26,868 nt of DNA from Isoetes engelmannii (taxonomy: Eukaryota; Streptophyta; Lycopodiopsida; Isoetales; Isoetaceae), in NCBI GenBank assembly GCA_011763485.2, contig JAANSK020101129.1, positions 1-26,868 on the forward strand, given 5' to 3'. Position 1 is the first letter of the stretch. Every line of letters starts with the position of its first letter. Shown here piece by piece: positions 1-12,100 of the stretch. A model generated the notes under the pieces. The model saw only the letters and a list, made by a program, of their open reading frames with translations, was not told where the DNA came from and made no database searches. The position numbers and the translations under genes are program-made.

Positions 1-80
1 AATCGGACGGATGGGATTGAAAGATTCCTCCACCCAACCCCCAAAGCCAAGGTTTGCCCTTCGGGCAACCCAAAAACCCA

Positions 81-116
81 TATGGTGCACGCACCTAGTA
101 TGGTGCACGCACCTAG
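81..116. repeat. Perfect 18-bp tandem repeat, two units
   Basis: Two adjacent identical copies of tatggtgcacgcacctag lie at 81-98 and 99-116. Each unit contains the near-palindromic core ggtgcacgcacc. No function is evident. Confidence 0.9.
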
Positions 117-325
117 TTCATACACTTACAACTAGTGAACCCCCCTTGGTTGCTAGAAATTCAAGAAGTTTGTGATAGTAATCTGAACCATCATATATGT
201 CATATATGTTTGTACATATTCAAAGCTATTATTACCTGTTAAAATGATGAATTTATTACACATTCACATTGTTATCGTCTGATTTTCTATTGCAATGATT
301 ATTTTAATACAAAGGTCTTAGGCAT

Positions 326-430
326 CTTCGAACTTGCAGAGTCTAAAGAAAGGGAGCTTTGGTTCAGTTAAGGATAAATGCCTTCGAACTTGCAGAGTCT
401 AAATAAAGTGAGCTTTGGGTCAATCAAGGA
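326..430. repeat. Imperfect 56-bp tandem repeat, two units
   Basis: A segment beginning cttcgaacttgcagagtcta occurs at 326 and again at 382. Both copies continue with similar sequence through a gagctttggg-like stretch to aagga. The second copy differs by a few substitutions. Confidence 0.85.
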
Positions 431-1044
431 AGGCAATACACCGTGTATGATATGAGCCTATAATGTTGGAAAAAATATCTCTGCTCATCATTTCAAATTG
501 GTTGTGGGAACTAGGAGATCAAATTGTTCATATCCTACCATTTCCATGTTTTAAAAGATGCCGTCGCCTGACATCTATGCATATGTTATACAAGGCACTT
601 TAGGCCCAGATGCCTTTGAGACAATGTTTTGTCAAGTTACAAACATGTAAGGCTTGGATTTAGTAAAGAATCTAGATGCTGGACTTTTAGAGTAATGGAC
701 TAATGCTCTTTAGAAATCAGGTACACCACTATTTTATTGCTCTTTTGAAATTAGGTACAAAATCTTTTGGCATTCAGCAGGGTATGTATCGTTGCAGGCC
801 TTAGAAATTGTATGTTAATCTTGGAATAGCTCTTAAAGTATGCAAGCTAAGAACACAAATTTGTAATTGTGTGCAGTGGATGAGTTTCATCATCTTAAGG
901 CCAAGGTTTCATAATCCTAAGGCCCATACTTAGCACATCATGCATACGGTAAGTTAGAATTGAGGTTGCAGTCTCCACGTGAATCAAGTCCTTGTGGACG
1001 TTACCACTTCAAAAACGTTCACATATGATATTTCCACAAACCTC

Positions 1045-1465
1045 TAATATCTTCCTGTTCATACCATGTCTGTTACTAACCAGTTGAGTGTCTTGATTAA
1101 TATTTTTCAATTAGATGGAAAGGATGCCGAGTCTAAATGGTATTTACTTTTATATTCAAGTAAAATATGTGAATTCTCTCTATTTTTGATAAAAATTGTT
1201 GGTAAATGGCAATGTGTAGGGGGGAATGCCATTATGAGCAAGGGCTTAAGGAAAAAATAGTGGGTTGATGCATAAGATTTTTATAATCTTCCTGTTCATA
1301 CTATAACCATGTCTGTTAACACCAGTTAGATGCCTTGATTAATATTCTTCGGTCAAATGGAAAGGATGTTGATTCCAAATGATGTCCAAGGGGGAATGCC
1401 ATTTTGAGCAAGGGCTTAAAAGAAAACAAATAGTGGGCTGGCACATATGAGCTGGCGCATAAGAT
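1045..1465. repeat. Tandem duplication of about 237 bp, second unit shortened
   Basis: The segment starting taatatcttcctgttcata near 1045 is repeated from about 1282. Shared landmarks in the same order are the catgtctgtta motif, a cttgattaatatt motif, atggaaaggatg, and gggggaatgccatt followed by gagcaagggctta. The second unit lacks roughly 80 bp of the middle part. The divergence suggests an old duplication. Confidence 0.8.
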
Positions 1466-1747
1466 AAAGTTGTAATTTCCTCACTTGCAGCCCATTCCAT
1501 TTTTACTGCAGAACGCATCAATTTCTGTGAATATATGCCTAAAATAATTTCTGAATAATTGTAATGCTAGAGGTGGGGCATTTTGTGCTTTTCCCTTATA
1601 TGCTCAGAGTATTCCTTTCAGTAGGTTGGATTGCTTCAAATGCTACAAGCTCCATCCCATCTCTTATCTCTACAACACTGCAGCAGCAGAAATTGCTTTC
1701 AGTTCATTTGTGAAAAATGAGGCAGTTAATCATGATAACCTGGAATA

Positions 1748-1981
1748 TTGGACACCTTTGACCGAAATATTGATACAATAATCATTGGAGACTTCAAGAT
1801 TGATGTACTAAAAAATACAAGCATATCACAGTCCTTACAAGACACCAAGCAACAAGTACATAAGCCAACTCGTCACAGTGCATTACTAGATCATATTTGG
1901 ACCAACTTTCCAATTACAATGTGCAATGTCACACGTTGCTATTGGAGTGACCATCGAAGAGTATTTATGACATTGAATTAG
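1748..1981 (+). mobile_element. Fossil fragment of an EEP-type endonuclease domain (LINE- or Helentron-derived)
   Basis: The 77-residue open frame carries IIIGDFKID near its start, an LLDHIWTNFP motif in the middle and WSDHRRVFMTL at its end. These match the order of the GDFN, DHIxTN and SDHxPV motifs that close an exonuclease-endonuclease-phosphatase (EEP) domain. Such domains are found in non-LTR retrotransposons and in some Helitron relatives (Helentrons). The N-terminal half of the domain is absent, the frame has no ATG and is preceded by a stop codon two codons upstream, and the usual Asn after GDF is Lys. I read it as a decayed remnant, not a host gene. The sequence alone does not show whether the parent was a LINE or a Helentron. 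Confidence 0.6.
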
Positions 1982-2640
1982 GAAGACTATACGCAATCAG
2001 GTAATTCACATTTGACTGTCTAATTTAATTAAGTCCATTTCATTCAAAATACTGAACTATAAATTATGCTTCTTTATCTGTTATAGACTCTATTGAAGAC
2101 TTGAAGTCCAACACATATGCACCATCATGCATTACGATGGACAATCACCTGTTTAGTGTTTTATCTTTAACTGTTACGAATTTTACTATAAACTTCAAAT
2201 AAGACATAAGTATAGTATATACTATAATATTCAATATGAGAAGTTATTGGCTCCAATCAACAGTTACATACATACACTGACCATAAAGAAACTACAAACA
2301 TATTATCAACGCAATTATGATTGGTTTGTCCTAAGAAACCAATCCAAATCCTAATCCTAATGAAGAATGAAACATGAAAATACTAAACATACAATAAGCT
2401 AACATAACAAGAAACCTAAACACCCAGGGAATCTAACCAAACCCGAATTACGGAATGTAACGTTTGATAGCAGCTAAACAAACTATCCTAGGACATTCTT
2501 TTGCAAAACTAGGATATTTAATCAACATGCTTCAATTCGATTACAAGGGCAACCCACACTGTGTCAGCACCTTATTTTACCTCTTCCTTTTCTTGTGAAG
2601 AACTCCGTAGATGATTTTGAAATGGCATTTTTTTTTTTTT
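1982..2640. other. AT-rich upstream flank of NOT1, no gene recognised
   Basis: This sequence has no coding signal. It includes a perfect 16-bp palindrome, tatagtatatactata, at 2211-2226 and a run of 13 T at 2628-2640 just before the putative NOT1 promoter. Confidence 0.6.
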
Positions 2641-2649
2641 CCCCTGGTA

Positions 2650-2668
2650 TTTATATATTTACTATATA
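2650..2668 (+). promoter_or_regulatory. TATA-like element upstream of NOT1
   Basis: The stretch tttatatatttactatatac lies about 450 bp before the NOT1 start codon, just before a GC-richer stretch that looks like transcribed leader. The spacing would allow a transcription start around 2685-2710. This is inferred from composition and position only. Confidence 0.35.
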
Positions 2669-2694
2669 CTACCTAGAAGCCAGAAAAGCCCAAT

Positions 2695-3113
2695 GGTTTG
2701 AAGTTCTCTACTTCGATACAGTCGACTTCAGCATCCCTCCGCCTTACCAAGCCTTACACCGGACTTCTTCACATTGCCCTAGATTCGTGACGCCACCTCG
2801 GCCTCTGCAGCTCCTATTCTACACTTCAAACGGAAAATATCAATTCAGAAGCTCCTCTTTATCCAGCTTAGGGGATTGGATGCCTCAACGGGGACGAATG
2901 TAAGTCTGTGATTCTTCTTATGGGCAGCTTTTCGGGGTTTTCACGGAAAAATCACGATGAGATATGCATCAGGAAAAAGTTTGGTATTTAGCTCAGAGCT
3001 TGTGATGGGTAAATTTAGCTAGATATGAGAAACTGGGCATTTTAAGTTTTACGAGGCACGGAGTTTTGTTTAACCAGATCGTTTGAAAAATTTATAAGTC
3101 GTCAGCATCAAGC
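2695..3113 (+). other. NOT1 5' leader with inferred 5'-UTR intron (2900-3077)
   Basis: From about 2700 the composition becomes richer in C and G than the AT-rich DNA upstream, as expected of a leader exon. A consensus donor (gaat|gtaagt) sits at 2900, and an acceptor with a T-rich tract (gttttgtttaaccag) ends at 3077, giving a 178-nt intron. The second leader exon would be 3078-3113. The first exon's start is not determined. Confidence 0.5.
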
Positions 3114-3159
3114 ATGTTATCGCTTATATCTTCTCTTGGAGGCCAGATTGGATTCTTGA
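2880..3159 (+). other. Upstream ORF overlapping the NOT1 start (spliced, 33 codons)
   Basis: If the 5'-UTR intron 2900-3077 is removed, the ATG at 2880 opens a 33-codon frame (2880-2899 joined to 3078-3159, peptide beginning MPQRGRISFEK). It passes the NOT1 ATG at 3114 in a different frame and ends at a TGA at 3157-3159. A ribosome starting here could not simply reinitiate at the NOT1 start, so the ORF could repress translation. It depends on the transcription start lying upstream of 2880 and on the inferred splice. Confidence 0.35.
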
Positions 3160-6100
3160 TATCCTATCTGGACAACAACAACTACAATTCGGTGCTGTAT
3201 GAACTTAGCCTGGTAAGAAAAATAAGTTGTAATAATGAAGAACACTTTTTATTTTAACATTTATTGACATGCTGTTGTTGATATGGCATATCTTTAGTTA
3301 ACTGGCTTTGGAGTGGAAGGGAGTTTGATTCTTCTTCAGACTTGTCTGGAACAAGTTAACCTTGGGGAAGGAGAAGTCTCTAATTTGCAGCTAAAACTTG
3401 ACCTTCTAGCCGTTGTTATTAGGCATCTAATTCACCAGCCCAATTTTGCAACTGTTGTATGTGAAGCATTTAAGCACATTCCACCTCCGAATGGAGACTT
3501 TTTATCAGATCTATCAAAACTATTAAAATTAACACTTCCAGAGCAAATTGGATTAGGGTTTGCACTGTCTGATGCTGAAGATCCGATTTATCAACAAGCA
3601 GGTAAGCTCTTTTTGCCAGTATCTTGGACTTCATTTTCAGCTTAGGTTTTCATCAAAGGAAATTTACTTTGCAGGCATCACATTCTGTGAGGCAAGGATT
3701 GCTGAACTTCATGTGAGCCCCACAATTATTATTCCCGAATTGCTGGTTGAACAGATATTCTGGTTTCTGCATCAGAGCGAGAGTCTGTCTAAACATTTGC
3801 CAGCCTTCTTGAATGCGCTACCTTCACTGCAACCTAATTATGCAGATGTACCTTTCTTAAGTCCCTCGCTTCTTGAAGAGGCGAATGCAGTTAATTGCCT
3901 AAGGTAGTGCAATGTTCTAGTTTTTCTTGGGTCACTTTAGGATGGATGGCATGACATCATTAGATTTCTGCAGGGATTTTGACAGTACCGGCTCAATTTG
4001 TGAAGCTATAACTAGCACAATCTTGGAATTGGAGCATTCCACCCATGTAGCTGATGTTATTGAAGAGCTTGGTTATGGTTGCACAGTGGATGTTGAACAC
4101 TGCAAAGAATTGCTTTCCTTATTTGTTCCGTTAGTCCCACAAGATGTTGCCCGCATTGCCAGTATGGTTGCTCGTACACACTCGGGCTTGGAAGATTCTC
4201 AAGGTTCTTCTGGAACATTTTTCTCACTTCTCTGTGATAGCTCCATTTCACCAGATGCTTCTTGCATGACTACTTGGGATATTGATGTGCTTGTCACGGC
4301 AATTAAGCAGTTGGTACACCCTGAGCCCTATTCACTATATAACTTACTGGGAATCAACATATTGACAATCTTAAATGTTGTAGGCACCTGACCTAAGCTG
4401 GGAGTCTATGATCAAGCATTTAGATCATGAAGGGTTTTTCCTTGCGGATCAGAAATCCTTTTCATTATTAATAGCCTTCTATGCGAAAGGGTGCCAGGTC
4501 TGCTCATCTTGGTCCTCAAGTGTTGTCCTAAGTGGTATTCTGGTTGTACCTTGTCTAAAATATTGTTCTGTTTGCAGGATCCATTCCCTCTGAATATAAT
4601 TTGTGGATCAGTTTGGAAGAATACCGAGGGACAAGCATCATTTTTGAGATATGCAGTAATGGCCCCCCAAGATGTGTTCTCCTTTGCACATTCTCCACGT
4701 AAATTGGTAATGTTATTTCGAGAACTTAATGTAGTATTTGCTGATAATATTGCCATTTTTTTAATTGTTCTCTTTCGTTTCTGCAGGAGCTGTTTGATGG
4801 CTTGCATAGATTAGTATATGGTAGCCCAAACCATGCATGGATATCCCTTGATTTGTTGGATATTCTATGTCGTCTAGCAGAGGCTGGTCTTCTAGACACT
4901 ATACACTCTTTGTTAGAGTACCCTATTAAAAACTGCCCGGAACTGCTTTTGATTGGTTTGGCCCAGGTTCAGGTATGCTCTTGGCTTCTTTGCTAGGCAA
5001 AGTGAGAGAACTAGTGATCTGACTTCCCACTACAGACAGAATGGAATTTGCTACAAAACGAATACTTTTCAGCTATGTTCCCTGCTTATCTTTCAAACAA
5101 CGCAAATGCGAGCGCTGTTTTGCATCAGCTAGCATATAATAATTTGGATTTAGTGGTGAGAGGAATGGTTGATGTCCATGCGAAAGATCCAAGCAGCATA
5201 TCCAAGATATTGGATGTGTGCCAGGAATTGAAGGTTGTAATCCTGTAATCATAAATTATGTGCTATCCAAGGATGTCGTCCTGAAAAATTTGACGCCCTT
5301 TGTGCTGGCATTTCAGGCTCTATCTGTAGTCTTGGATACCACGCCATTTAGCTTCGCAATTGATCTTGCTGCATTAGCTTCAAGAAGGGAATACTTGAAT
5401 TTGGAGAAATGGCTAAACGAAAATCTTCTCATTTATCGTGACTCTTTATTTCAGGTGTATAGTCAGTTTAGCCTTTTTGAAGCCGCAACTTGAGTATTAA
5501 TCTATGTAGTTTTGCAGGCGTGTTTGAACTTTCTTCGAGAGAGGGCATTGGCAGAAGGTCGCAATGAGATGATCGGCGGGGTTGCTCATCGTACAGGCCC
5601 TGTTGTTGCACTTTCTTTGGAAACAACAGCAATCTTTTTTAAGGTATGTGCTAGCATTTTTTCGAAGACTGTTACGGTAAACATTACCTAGTGACAAGTA
5701 ATGCATGTAGGCACTCCAAGCTTATTCTGGACAATTGTCGTCGCGAGATCTGGCAGAAGAAATGAGGCGTATACATGGTGCGGCTGTTCGGGTGAATCCT
5801 CGGTTACTTGGTCTTGGCGCATCTGAACAAACACCTACTGCCGAAGTCTTTGCTAATGACATAGAAGAAGAGGCAAATTCGTATTTTCAGAAAATCTACA
5901 CGGGGCGACTTACAATTGAGGAAGTAGTGGAGATGTTGGAAGGGTTCACCAATTCAAGCGTGCAAAGGTAATGGAATATATGAAATGATGCTAGTGACAT
6001 TATGGTTCTTTAGCTAAGAATGGTGGAACACAAATATTTCAAGATTTGGAACTGTGGACCTTATGTAACATGTTTGCCATTGTAGAGAACAAGAGATTTT

Positions 6101-9100
6101 TGGTTGCATGATACAATGCCTTTTTGAAGAGTATCGCTTTTTCCCCAGATATCCAGACACAGAATTACAAATAACAGCTGTCTTATTTGGTAAGTACTTT
6201 TGTAATACTTAAAATGGGCATTATGCATTTCATGTAAACAATCATTATCTAATTGCTATTATGTTGGTAATTTGGAATAAGCGGTCCAAATGCTAGGGGG
6301 TCCTTGAGGAACTGTATTTTATATGGCTACTGGCTAGGATCCTGTGCGTGTATCTGCGGCTCAGCTAGTTGCTAATAAAATTAATGTTATTGACAAGGCT
6401 TGAGTGATGGCTTAGCTGACTGTAACAGGAGTTTCTTTTCCCAGGTTCACTTATCAAACATCAGCTGATTTCATCTATCACCCTTGGAATTGCATTGCGA
6501 TGTGTTTTAGATGCTTTGAGAAAGCCACTTGATTCGAAGGTTTATCCCTTTCCGTTATTCACGATAAAGTTCAGAACCTCAAGAACATTAACATGCCCTT
6601 TTCTTTTTTTCTTGTTCCAGATGTTTTCATTTGGGATGACAGCTTTAGAACAGTTTAAGGAGCGCCTTGTAGAGTGGCCACAATACTGCAACCACCTTCT
6701 TCAAATTTCTCATATGCGGGAAGATCATAGTGAACTTGTGGATTTTATTGAGCGTGCTCTTGTTCGTGTACCATCTGGTCAGGTGGACATGGTAGGAAAT
6801 GTGATAGTTGGTGAACATCACCAAAGTACAGTACATTCTGTTGTCTCAGAGCACGAGGTATTCTTTTTGAAACTACTGTCCATGAGATTGTATTTTCTCC
6901 TTATATGTAGCATCTGGTTTTTGTGCAGGTTAATGAATCTGGACAAAACCCCTTAGTTAGTAACAATGTCCTCTTAGGGAGTCAACAGCAGACTCCACAT
7001 CAACAGCTTACTGTGCAAATGCAGTTACAGCAGCAAGAGGAGAGGCATAAAGGCACTGCGGGTTCGTTAGTTCTCAGTAAAGCACCTTCACAAAATGCTG
7101 CTCTGCTGCATCAATCTAGTGCAAGCCAGTTACATGAGGTCCCTGGAACAAAGGTATTGCTTATGTATGATGTACCATTGTGTTTTGCTGATTTAAGGTC
7201 TTTAGTATTCTTTCTTTATTTATTGTTTTGATATCTTTAAGATCTTTAGAGGCTATTGTACGTGATTCATATTCTGTTGGTTTTCTGGTCTTATTTTACG
7301 CAGCCAACCTCATTTCTTCCTTTCTAATCAACGATCTCTTTTTCATGGCCTTCATGCTACCTCTGAATGAAAATTTGATCAAAATGTAAGGTCTTTAGGT
7401 GCATGTTCAAAGCTTGATATTTGATGAATGAGTCAATTTTCATGTTTGTTTAATTCTGAATTGTGATCATGACTTATGATTTGCTCCTAGCTCTTCAATC
7501 TGCATGTTTAAAGCTTGAAACTTGATGAATGAGTCAATTTCTATGTTTCTTCAATTTTATGAGTTGTGATGGACATTAATAAATGTTTTTTTTGGGAGTC
7601 AATTAGAAATCATCTGCTTTTGTAAATATTGAGAAATGATAATTTTGCTACACTATTATTTTGCTACCTCGTTGCATTCATTGCTTTCTTTTTCTAGGTT
7701 GGTTCAAGTGTTTCATATCAACAATCATCTAGTCTCTCAAGTTTACAGACAACGTCAAACCTGGGTTATCGGACCTCTCGTATTGCAGCTGTATCAGGTT
7801 ATTACTACCCATCTTTTGGTTTATAAGCTGGATGTGAAGTGAGAGGTCATCTTACAATTAGCGTCATATTGAAGGTGTGGTGCGACAGCCATCATCAACA
7901 CCTGGTTTTGGTCATGCACTGAATATAGAAACATTAGTTGCAGCTGCTGAAAGGAGAGATACTGCTATAGAGGTGAGATTTTTTCATGGTGAATGTAACC
8001 TGCTGTTTGACGTCTACAGGATGCCTTTCTTTTAATGATGTTTTATTGTTGAAATTCTCAGGCTCCTAATCTAGAGATACAAGATAAAGTTGCATTCATT
8101 ATAAACAACATTGCAGTTAATAACTATGAACCAAAGGCCAAAGAGTGTATGGGGGTTCTACCAGAGCAGTACTACCCATGGTTTGCACAGTACATGGTTA
8201 TGAAAAGGTGTGTCATTTGAAACATATGTTGATGAAGCATTCCATTATTATTGTTTCCTTTGACACTGTAATTTTTCAGGTCAAGCATTGAGCCAAACTT
8301 TCACGATACATATCTTAAGTTCCTTGATACGATAAATTCTAAGGTTTTGCTGAGAGAGATCGTTAAGGCAACTTATGAAAACTGTAAGGTGTGTAGCTTT
8401 GTCCTCATATAGGATTTACAATGACATATCAAGATATCTAAGTGTATATAACAGAATCAAGTTAGTAACTCCGTAAGGCACTACTTAATCAATATGTGTG
8501 TCTTGATTTTATTAATTGCAGGTACTACTTAGGTCAGATCTTATAAAGTCGAGTTCTGAAGAGCGATCACTTCTCAAAAACCTAGGAAGTTGGCTTGGAA
8601 AACTTACAATTGGACGCAACCAGGCACTAAGGGCTCGAGAAATAGACCCAAAATCACTCATTATTGAGGTATTTTGAGGGCAGAGGTTGTGTTAGCATTA
8701 TTGGAACCTTAGCGCTAATAGCTTTGCATACAGGCTTATGAAAAGGGATTGATGATTGCCGTCATACCATTTACATCAAAGGTTTGAGGCACCAAATTTT
8801 ATGCTAGACTCTTAGTTTTTGTGATCTTATATGCCTTTGGTGTTTGGTGGTTACGCTTTTTAGATTTTGGAGCCTTGCTTGTCAAGCCTAGCATATCAGC
8901 CACCTAATCCATGGACAATGGGTATCCTTAGTCTGCTGGCCGAAATCTATGCATTGCCCAACCTGAAGATGAATCTCAAGTTTGACATAGAGGTTTGTCT
9001 CCACTTTGTTGCTGATGCTTATGCTGTAGATGTACTCTTGAATTGAACATTTCATTTGGCTTGTTTAGGTGCTTTTCAAGAATTTGGCAGTTGATATGAA

Positions 9101-12100
9101 GGATGTCAAACCAGCACAGTTGCTCAGGGATCGTCAACGCGAGGTTGAAGGAAATCCGGACTTTTCAAACAAGGACCTAGTAACATCTTCTTATGGTCAA
9201 CATCCAATAGAGCATACGGCTGCTGTGATTTCTCAGCTTAATCAAGTGGACTTATTACCTGATCTTCCAACTGTCACCATGCATGCAAGCATCCCTGGCG
9301 CACTCTCTCAGGTTGTTTTTAATTGTCTATGTTGAATTGTATTGTTGGCATGTAGTTGCTAATAGGGTCATGTCATGCAGATGAGTGCTGGACCCGCTTC
9401 ACAGCAAGAAGAAGAGAAGTCTTCAGTTTTAAACGTAGCAGAAAGGATAAATGCTTTGCCAGGATTATCCCCAGCAACACCCTCTCCTCCTCCATACTCT
9501 GGCAGTCAGGTACATATGTCACCGCACTTCGGTGTTGGCTTGATCATGCAATGGAAACCGTAGAGTCATGCAACTCAATTTTTCTGCAGGCAACACCATT
9601 CCCAAATCTCGCTTCCTATGTTGTTGTCAATCAAAAGTTGGCAGGCATAAGCCACCAACTTCAATTGACCCGGTGAGCTAGCATTGTCTGTTTATACAGT
9701 TGTTGTTCCTTTTCTGATGTAATTATGAAATTACAGGATTGTGCCTGTTGGTATGGAGCGGGCAATTCGGGAAATAATTAACCCAGTTGTAGACAGGAGT
9801 GTCAACATTGCTTGCTGTACAACCAAGGAGATCATATTGAAGGCATGTAATCTATTTATGACATAAATTTCGTTTTTATTTATTCATTATGTTATATAGG
9901 TGGGCTCTCTTTTTTATTAGGACTTTGTGATGGAAGCTGATGACAATCGCACTATGAATTCGGCAAATATAATGGTAGCTTGCTTAGCTGGGAGTTTAGC
10001 ACATGTCACATGCAAGGTAGAGTTGTTGGCTTGTCAGTCTTTCTTCTTGCGATACATGCATCATCTTGGTTGACTTGCTTTCCAGGAACCACTGCGTGTG
10101 GCAATGGCCAGTAATTTCCGTACATTACTTCAACCTCATGTATCACCAGAAGTATTAGACCAAGCAGTCCTAATTGTTACCAATGACAATCTTGACTTAG
10201 GTTGTGCAGTGATAGAAAAGGCTGCAACGGAGAAGGTAAGAAGACGTGTTATTACTTTCACATGTACTATATTCATGCTTATTGAAACTGCTCATCGTTT
10301 TCATTACCAAGGCATTACGGGAGCTTGAAGAGCTATTTGGGACATCTATTGCAAATAGAAGAAAACAAAAGGATTCTTACTATGATGCTTCGTACTATTC
10401 TCAAGGGCATTTTGCTCGTCTTCCAGAGGCTCTTCGGCCAAAACCAGGTCGTCTAGCTGCAACACAGCAACGAGTTTTTGAGGTAAAGTTAGATTGTATC
10501 CAATGCTCTTCTTCATTTTTATGTCTCTCGAGCTTTCTGAAGTTGGAACTTTTAGAAAATAAGGTGCTGGAAGTGGTTTTAGCTTAATCTATCTTTGCAT
10601 GTATTAGTACAATAAGTATTTTTTGTGCAATTGCAAATGCACTTTTTTGGCATGCAGAGGATGATCCTTTCTTGTGATGTTCCTTCTCTGTCCACAGGAC
10701 TTTGCTAGGCTTCCATGGCAGTCCCCCCAAGTATCTTCTGTTGTGCCCAGCACTCCTGTTGCTGTTGCTCCAGGTGGCGCTGCTCGGGCCCCATATTCTA
10801 TAGGTCCAGGACAAGCGTCACTGGGTGTTGTTGCTAGTACTGGAGCACAGCCACCAAGTGGTTTGGCTACTCTGGCTCAAGCGACTGAGGTTAATGCAGA
10901 GGAGATCGATATTCGTGCTCCTTCACCATCCAGGTTTTGTGGTTCTTACTGCAAGTAACCAAGTAAATTGCGTTCGTTTTCAAGAAGTATGTTTTTATAT
11001 GATGAATCTTCTCTTTCAGCTTCACGACATCTGGGTCAATAGCTGTCCCAGACACAGGTACTCGGCATAGTCAAGATGCAGCAATAGACTCTGTAAATAT
11101 TCCAGGCACAATGACCTTGATCGACTCTGAACTGTCAGGAGCTTCAAAGGTTAGATTATTATTTTACATGGACACTTAGGCCTGGTGATTGTGTTTGAGG
11201 GGCTAGTAATTGCTTTTTTTAGATCCCTGGTGCGCCTGTGAGTATGCCAACATCCCCAACCTTGTCAGCGGAACAAGTTGCGGGTGTCACAAGCGAGCCA
11301 TCTTTAAGCACTGGGGAGGCGATCGAGAGCTACAATTTGCTCTCTCAGAAGGCAAGTATACCTAAAAATCTTCTATTTTTTAGAGTTGGCATTTTGTCCT
11401 ATTGGGTAGACGTTTCACAGGAATTTTGACAATAGTTACCTTTATGCTTTATTGTTTATATATTCATAATGGTAGGTCAGCCTTCAGATAGATACTATTT
11501 TTGATATTTTTAGTAAGCCTTAGGATTGGATCTGAGTTCTGTTCTATATATATCAGTACTTTAAAATGTGAAGACTGTAGACTTTGCGGTGTTCCAGTTA
11601 CTGTTAAAAACCTGTTGAAAAAATTAAGTTGGAATTCATATTTCTTGTTTCTGGTGTGTAGTACTTGAATTCACATATCAAGACAGGAAAGGAGGGAATG
11701 CATAATGAAACATAATCAGAACAGAGGGATTGGATAGTATTTTGTTACTGAGTCGATGTGTGCATTTTGGCAGATGGATGCAGCAATATCGAGGGCAACA
11801 GGTGTTTCATATTCTGCATTAGCCCCAGATCATGAAATTAAGGCATGTTATTGGTGGAATTTCAGTGCAATATGTGCTCGAGCTTATTTTCTGACATTCA
11901 ATATTTATGATATGCAGGTTTTGGTGATAGAAATCCAAGAAGTTATCACCCAGTGTATAAGTAGGGATGAAGCAGCCTTAGCAATTTCTCAAAAGGTAGA
12001 AAGTGTTATGGAATCGCTTCAAACGCTAGTTTTAGAATTCTGCAGTTTGTATGTGGTGTTATCTCTGCCTATGTTTTTTCTGCGTGTGCATTCTGCCAGT

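Larger units (their letters stand above)
1..1747. other. Intergenic stretch, no gene recognised
   Basis: This AT-rich DNA carries only short open frames on both strands, and none has a recognisable domain or conserved-looking composition. It contains three sets of tandem duplications, listed separately, which suggests old, unconstrained repeat-derived sequence. The small open frame at 1066-1260 lies inside one of these duplicated units and is disrupted in the second unit, so it is not called a gene. Confidence 0.7.
3114..9672 (+). other. NOT1 exon map, coding exons 1-25
   Basis: Exons read from splice consensus, phase and continuity of the NOT1 reading frame: 3114-3212, 3298-3601, 3675-3903, 3941-4313, 4384-4497, 4578-4706, 4787-4972, 5036-5233, 5317-5454, 5518-5643, 5711-5967, 6086-6189, 6445-6539, 6621-6857, 6929-7153, 7698-7797, 7875-7972, 8062-8207, 8280-8388, 8522-8668, 8734-8781, 8864-8992, 9069-9311, 9381-9509, 9590-9672. 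Phases are consistent at every junction. The least certain acceptor is that of exon 17 (attgaag at 7874), which lacks a good pyrimidine tract. The start of exon 4 at 3941 was chosen over a cag at 3974 because it keeps the [10 protein letters not shown] segment that aligns with other NOT1 proteins. Confidence 0.88.

Noticed and set aside
2595-2903. 102-codon frame upstream of NOT1
   Set aside because: It starts before the T-run and TATA-like element and has leader-like composition; it is not a NOT1 N-terminus, since it would need to splice across stops and no family similarity is seen.
4412-4807. 131-codon minus-strand frame
   Set aside because: It is antisense to NOT1 exons 5-7 and has no domain similarity.
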